A program made the translations under genes and the position numbers. A DNA stretch of 64,000 bases, taken from the NCBI GenBank assembly GCA_030789695.1, contig JAULAV010008774.1, positions 95,245 to 159,244 of the forward strand, given 5' to 3'. This stretch comes from Scilla litardierei. Its lineage: Eukaryota > Streptophyta > Magnoliopsida > Asparagales > Asparagaceae. Below, one piece after another: positions 58,614 to 64,000 of this stretch (positions are counted from its first letter, which is position 1; each line of letters opens with the position of its first letter). The notes under the pieces are model-generated. The model saw only the letters and a program-made list of their open reading frames with translations, was not told the DNA's origin and ran no database searches.

Positions 58614-61600
58614 AATATATGATTTTTGTAGCTTAATTTTGTCATCTCTTAGTTTTTAGTTGAAGATGGGGATATCCCGGTTCCAACGGACATTTTAGCT
58701 GATAATTTTGATTTTCTGCAGGATATAGATCTTTTTATTAAATGAAATAATTTTCTAGCCTAATTTTTTCCTCTCTTATTTTTCATTTGATGATGACGAT
58801 CTCCCGGTTCAAACGGAAATATTAGCGGATTTTTTTGAACTAAATGTTATTTTCTACATTAAATTGTCGATATGGATCTTTTTTAAATGATATGATTTTT
58901 ATAGCATACATTTGTCTTCTCTTATTTTTCACTTGACGATGACGGTTTCTCGGTTCCAACAGAAATTTTTGTGGATATGATTTTTTATTAAATGATATGA
59001 TTTTTCTGACCTCAGTGTTATTTTCTAGATGTTCTGTAAGATAACGATCATTTTATTAAATGCTATATTTTTGTCTACTTTTGTCTTCTCTTAGATTATT
59101 TGTTGATGATGGCGATCCTCGGTTCACACGAATATTTTTGAGGATTTTTCTGAGCTCTGGACTATTTTTTGTATTAGCTGGAAGATATCGATCATTTTAT
59201 TAAATGAATGATATCTTGTCCTAATTTTTTCATCTCTGTTTTTCATTAAATTTGGCCCTCCCCCGGTTTTGACGGATATATTTGCGAATTTTTCTTAGCT
59301 CTGGGATATTTTCTACATTTTATGGAAAATAAGAATCTTTATATTAAATGACATGAATTTTATTGCCTAATTTTGTCTTCTCTTATTTTTCAGTTGAACT
59401 TAGCGATCTCCTGGTTCTAACGGAAATTTTTGTTGTTTTTGTTAGCTCTGTGCTATTTTATTTATTTTATGGAAGATATGGATCTTTTTACTAAATGATA
59501 TGATTTTTATAGCTTAAGTTTGTCTTCTATTATTTTAAGTTGATGAAGGCGATCTCACGGTTCCAATAGATATTTTTGCTAATTATTCAGAGCTCAGGCC
59601 TATTTTCTACGTTTATGGAAGATATGGATCTTTTTATTAAACGATATGATTTTTATAACCTAAGTTTGTCTTCACTTATTTTCCAGTTGAAGATGCCGAT
59701 CTTAATTTTGAATGATATGATTTTTTGGCGTAATTTAGTCTTCTATTATTTTTCAGTAGAAGATGGCATTCTCTCGATCCCAACAGACATTTTTTGCAGA
59801 TTTTTCTGAGCTCCGGGCTATTTTCCACATTTTTTGAAGATAATGATCATTTTATTAAATGATATGATTTTTTGGCCTAATTTTATCTTCTCCTATTTTC
59901 TAATAGAAGTTGGCGATCTCCCGGTTCTAACGGACATTTTTACAGATATTTCTGAACTCGGGATATTTTTCATATTTCTAAAATATATGGATCATTTTAT
60001 TAAATGATATCAGAGAAGACAAGGCCAAAAAATGTATGTTGGAACCGAGAAATTGCCATCTTCAACTGAAATATAAGAGAAGACAAAATTCGGAACCAGG
60101 AAATTGCCATATTCACCTATAAAAATGTTCGTTGTAACCGGGATATCGCCATCTTCAACTGAAAAAGATTGTTATATATCATTTTCTGAGCTTGGTGCTA
60201 TTTTCTACATTTTAAGATAGATACGAATCTTTTTATTAATTAATAAGATTTTTCTAGCCTAAATTTGTCTTCTGTTATTTTACAGTTGAAGATGGCGATC
60301 TTTTTATTAAATGATAATATTTTTAGTATAATTTTGTCTTCTCTTATATTCCAGTTGAAGATGTACCCGGTTCCAACGGACATTTTTGCAGATTTTTCTG
60401 AGCTCCGCCTATTTTCCACATTTTTGGAAGATATGGATCATTTTATTAAATGATATGATATTTTGGCCTAATTTTGTCTTCTCTTATTTTCCAGTTGAAG
60501 ATGGCAATCTCCCGGTTCCAACAGACATTTTTGTGGGATTTACTGAGCTCGGGGCTATTTTCTACACCTCTGGGAACATAAGAATCTTTAAATTTATATG
60601 ATATGATTTTTGGCCTACTTTTCTCTTCTCTTAATTTTTAGTTGAAGATGGCGATCTCCCGGTTCTTATAAGCATTTTTGCAGATTTTTCTGGGCTCCGG
60701 GCGATTTTTTAAATTTTCGTAAATTTATGGATATTTAAATTAAATGATACGATTTTATAGCCTAAATTTGTCTTCTCTTATTTTTCAGTTGAAGATGGCA
60801 ATCTCCCGGTTCTAACAGACAATTTTACATATTTTTTGAGCTCGATGCATTTTCTACATTTTATGGAAAATATCGAACTTTTTATTAAATAATATTATTT
60901 TTATAGCATATATTTATCTTCTCCTTTTTTTCAGTTAAAGATGCGATCTCCCTGTTCCAACGGATATTTTTACACATTTTCTTAACTTGCGGCTATTTTT
61001 CTATATTTTCTGTAAGATATGGATCTTTTATGAAATGATATGATTTTTTGCCTAATTTCATCTTCTCTTTTTTATGTTGAATTGTCGATCTCCCTGTTCC
61101 AACAGACATTCATGCGGATTTCTTTGAGCTATGTGCTATTTTCTACATTTTCAGTATGATATGAATCTTTATATTAAATGATATGATTTTTAACCTAATT
61201 TTCGCTTCTCTTATTTTTCAGTTGAAGATGGCGATCTCCTGGTTCCAACGGAAATTTTTGCGCATTTTTCTGAGCTCTGGGCGATTTTCTACATTGTTGG
61301 AAGATATTGATCTTTTATATTAAAAGATAATATTTTTATAGCCTAATTTTGTCTTCTTTTATTTTTTTCCAGTTGAAGATGGCGATCTCTCGGTTCAAAC
61401 AGACATTTTACGTATAATTCTGACCTCAGACTATTTTCTAAATTTTCTAGAAGATATAGATCTGTTAATTAAATTATATTATTTTGGCCTAATTTTGTCT
61501 TCTCTTATTTTTCAGTTGAAGATGGCGATCTCCTAGTTCTAACGGATATTTTTGCAGATTTTTATAAGCTCTGTACTATTTTCAACATTTTATGAAAGAT

Positions 61601-64000
61601 AAGAATCTTTTTTGATTAAATTATATGATTTTTATAGCCTACGCTTGTCTTCTCTTATTTTTTTCATTTGAAGATGGCGATCTACCCATTCCAACTGACA
61701 GTTTTGTAGATTTTTCTTAGCTTGGAAAATATGGATATTTTTATTAAATAATATGATTGTTGGCCTAATTTTATCTTCTATTTTTCAGTTGAAGATGGCG
61801 ATCTTTTGGTTCCACTTAGCATTTATGCGGATGTTTTTGAGTTCTGGGCTATTTTCTACATTTTCTACTAGATATGCTTCTTTGTATTAAATGATATGAT
61901 TTTTACAGCCTAATTTGGTATTCTCTTATTTTTTTAGTTAAAGATGGTGATCTCCAGGTTCCAACGGTTATAATTACGTATTTTTCTGCGCTCGGGGCTA
62001 TTTTTCTAAATTTTCGAGAAGTTAATGATCTTTTTATTAAATGATATGAATTTTGGCCTAATTTTGTCTTCTCTTATTTTTTTTATTTAAGATTGCGATC
62101 TCCTGGTTCCAAAAGACATTTTTTGCAGATTTTTTAATCTTGGGGCTATTTTCTAAATTTTCTGGAGGATATAGATCTTTTTATTAAATGCTATGATTAT
62201 TGGCCTAATTTTGCATTCTATTATTTTTCAGTTGAAGATGGTGATCTCCTGGTCCCAACTGATATTTATTTTTCTTCGCTCGGTGCTAGTTTCTACATTT
62301 TATGGAATATATGTTGTTTTCTCTTATTTTCCAGTTGAAGATGGCGATGTTCATATTGATTGATATAATTTTTGGTCTAATTTTGTCTTCTCATGTATTT
62401 CAGTTGAACATGGCATTCTCTCAATCCCAAGGGAAATTTGTGCGGATTTTCTGAGCTTCGGGCTATTTTCCCCATATTCTGGAAGTTATGGAACATTTTA
62501 TTAAATGATATGATTTTTTGGCCTAATTTTGTCTTCTCTTAATTTTCAGTCGAAGTTGGGGATCTCTCGGTTCCAACGGACAATTTTGCGGATATTTCTG
62601 AGCTACTGGATATTTTCGATATTTTCTGGAATATATAGATCGTTTTATTAAATGATATCAGAGAAGACAAAATTAGGCCAAAATGTCCGTTGAAACAGGG
62701 AAATCGCCATCTTTAACTAAAATATAAGTGAAGAAAAATCAGAACAGGGAAGTCGCCATCTTCATCTATAAAAATGTCTGTTGTAATTGGGATATTGCCA
62801 TCTTCAACTGAAAAGATTTTTATGTATCATTTTCGGAGTTTGGTGCTATTTTATACATTTTATGAAAGATATGGATCTTTTTATTAATTGATATGATTTT
62901 TCTATCCTAAATTTGTCTTCTTGTATTTTCCAGTTGAAGATGACGATCTTTTTATTAAATGATTTGATTTTTGGCCTAATTTTTTCTTCTCTTATATTCC
63001 AGTTGAAGATGGCGATCACCCAGTTCCCACAGACTTTTTTGCGGATTTTTCTGGGCTCAGGCCTATTTTCCACATTTTTGGAAGATATGTATCGTTTTAT
63101 TAAATGATATGAAATTTTGGCCTAATTTTGTCTTCTCTTAGTTCCAGTTGAAGATTGCGATTTCCCGGTTCCAACTGACATTTTTGCTGATTTTTTCTGA
63201 AATCGGATTATTTTCGATATTTTTTGCCTAATTTTGTCTTCTCTTATTTTTCAGTTGAAGATGACGATCTTTTATTAAATGATATGATTTTTTGTCCTAA
63301 TTTTGTCTTCTCTTATATTCCAGTTGATGGTGGAAATTACCCGATTCCAAGGACATTTTGTTTGATTTTTTGAGCTCCGGACTATTTTCCACATTTTTGG
63401 AAGCTATGGATCATTTTATTAAATGATATGATATTTGCCCTAATTTTGTCTTCTCTAATTTTCTAGTTAAAGATTGCGATCCCCAAGTTTCAACGAAAAT
63501 TTTTACAGGGTTTTCTGCATTCAAGATTATTTTCAACATTTTTTGGAAGATATGGATCTTTATAATACATAATATGATTTTTGTTGGCTAATTTTCTCTT
63601 CTCCTTTTTCAGTTGAAGATGGCGATATCTCGGTTCCAAAAGATATTTTTGCCGATAATTTTAAGCTTGGGAATATTTTTACATTTTCTGTAAGATATTG
63701 ATCATTATATTAAATGATATGATTTTTATGGCATACTTTTGTCTTCTCTTATTTTTTAGTTGTACGTGGCAATCTCCCAGTTCTAATGGACATTTTTTCG
63801 ATTTTTTTGAGCTTGGTTCTATTTTCTACATTTTATGGAAGATATGGGTATATAGTATATATATTTAATGATATGATTTTTTAGGTTCTAATTCTGTCTT
63901 CTCTTATTTTACTTTGAAGATGTCGATCTCCGGGTTCCAACAGACATTTTTGCAGATTTTTCTGAGCTCTGGGCTATTTTCCACATTTTTCTGGATGATA
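58614..64000 (+). repeat. Sat150 array to window end
   Basis: About 36 units in plus orientation, continuing past the window. Reversed segments lie at about 60009-60167 and 62659-62815. Frames such as 59576-59809 or 62913-63107 are read-throughs of the monomer (MAITRFQRTFLRIFLSSG-type) and are not genes. Confidence 0.93.

Noticed and set aside
32544..64000. Many 60-110-codon frames rich in Phe, Ile and Ser (MAITRFQRTFLRIFLSSG type)
   Set aside because: They are read-throughs of Sat150 monomers and differ only by monomer variation; noted as a satellite property instead.
1..64000. tRNA or rRNA genes
   Set aside because: I saw no cloverleaf with A and B boxes and no rRNA-like stretch; the tRNA-related matches are retroelement primer sites.

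Overview
This is plant nuclear DNA, almost certainly angiosperm heterochromatin. It holds no intact single-copy gene. It contains Ty1-copia retrotransposons with tRNA-Met-type primer sites, rolling-circle Helitrons, a CACTA (EnSpm-type) DNA transposon, two tandem satellites, and a broken copy of a plant ferritin gene with small GT-AG introns. I cannot name the species.

Layout. 1-150: edge of a ~150-bp satellite (Sat150). 151-1508: unassigned DNA with an ~81-bp tandem repeat. 1509-2372: inverted fragment of a copia LTR. 2373-12267: a large decayed copia element (SIRE/Maximus-like) on the + strand, with a 1.8-kb 5' LTR, gag, protease, integrase, RT, RNase H and an extra ORF after pol; its 3' LTR is missing. 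12268-21756: two same-family Helitrons head to tail on the minus strand (474 bp and ~9 kb), set in a TA microsatellite; the large one carries a recent triplication of an ~866-bp unit. 21888-29970: about 24 units of a ~338-bp satellite (Sat340). 29971-64000: Sat150, first in minus orientation (to 32304), then, across an inversion filled by a 239-bp LTR-like piece, in plus orientation.

Sat150 is a landing pad for nested elements whose ends are visible: a 635-bp Helitron (30906-31540), a 5,986-bp CACTA element with ATT target duplications and a captured ferritin 3' half (42712-48697), and a 7.4-kb minus-strand copia element with 120-bp LTRs (51235-58613), itself interrupted by a probable solo gypsy-type LTR (54621-55298).

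The strongest structural signal is in Sat150. A short segment of reversed monomers recurs about every 1.97 kb, and the spacing stays near register (1.83-1.99 kb) once the CACTA and copia insertions are subtracted. The higher-order repeat therefore predates both insertions. Other signals are a 12-bp palindrome repeated ~20 times in the LTR and ~12 times before the extra ORF of the same retroelement, and ferritin capture by the CACTA element.
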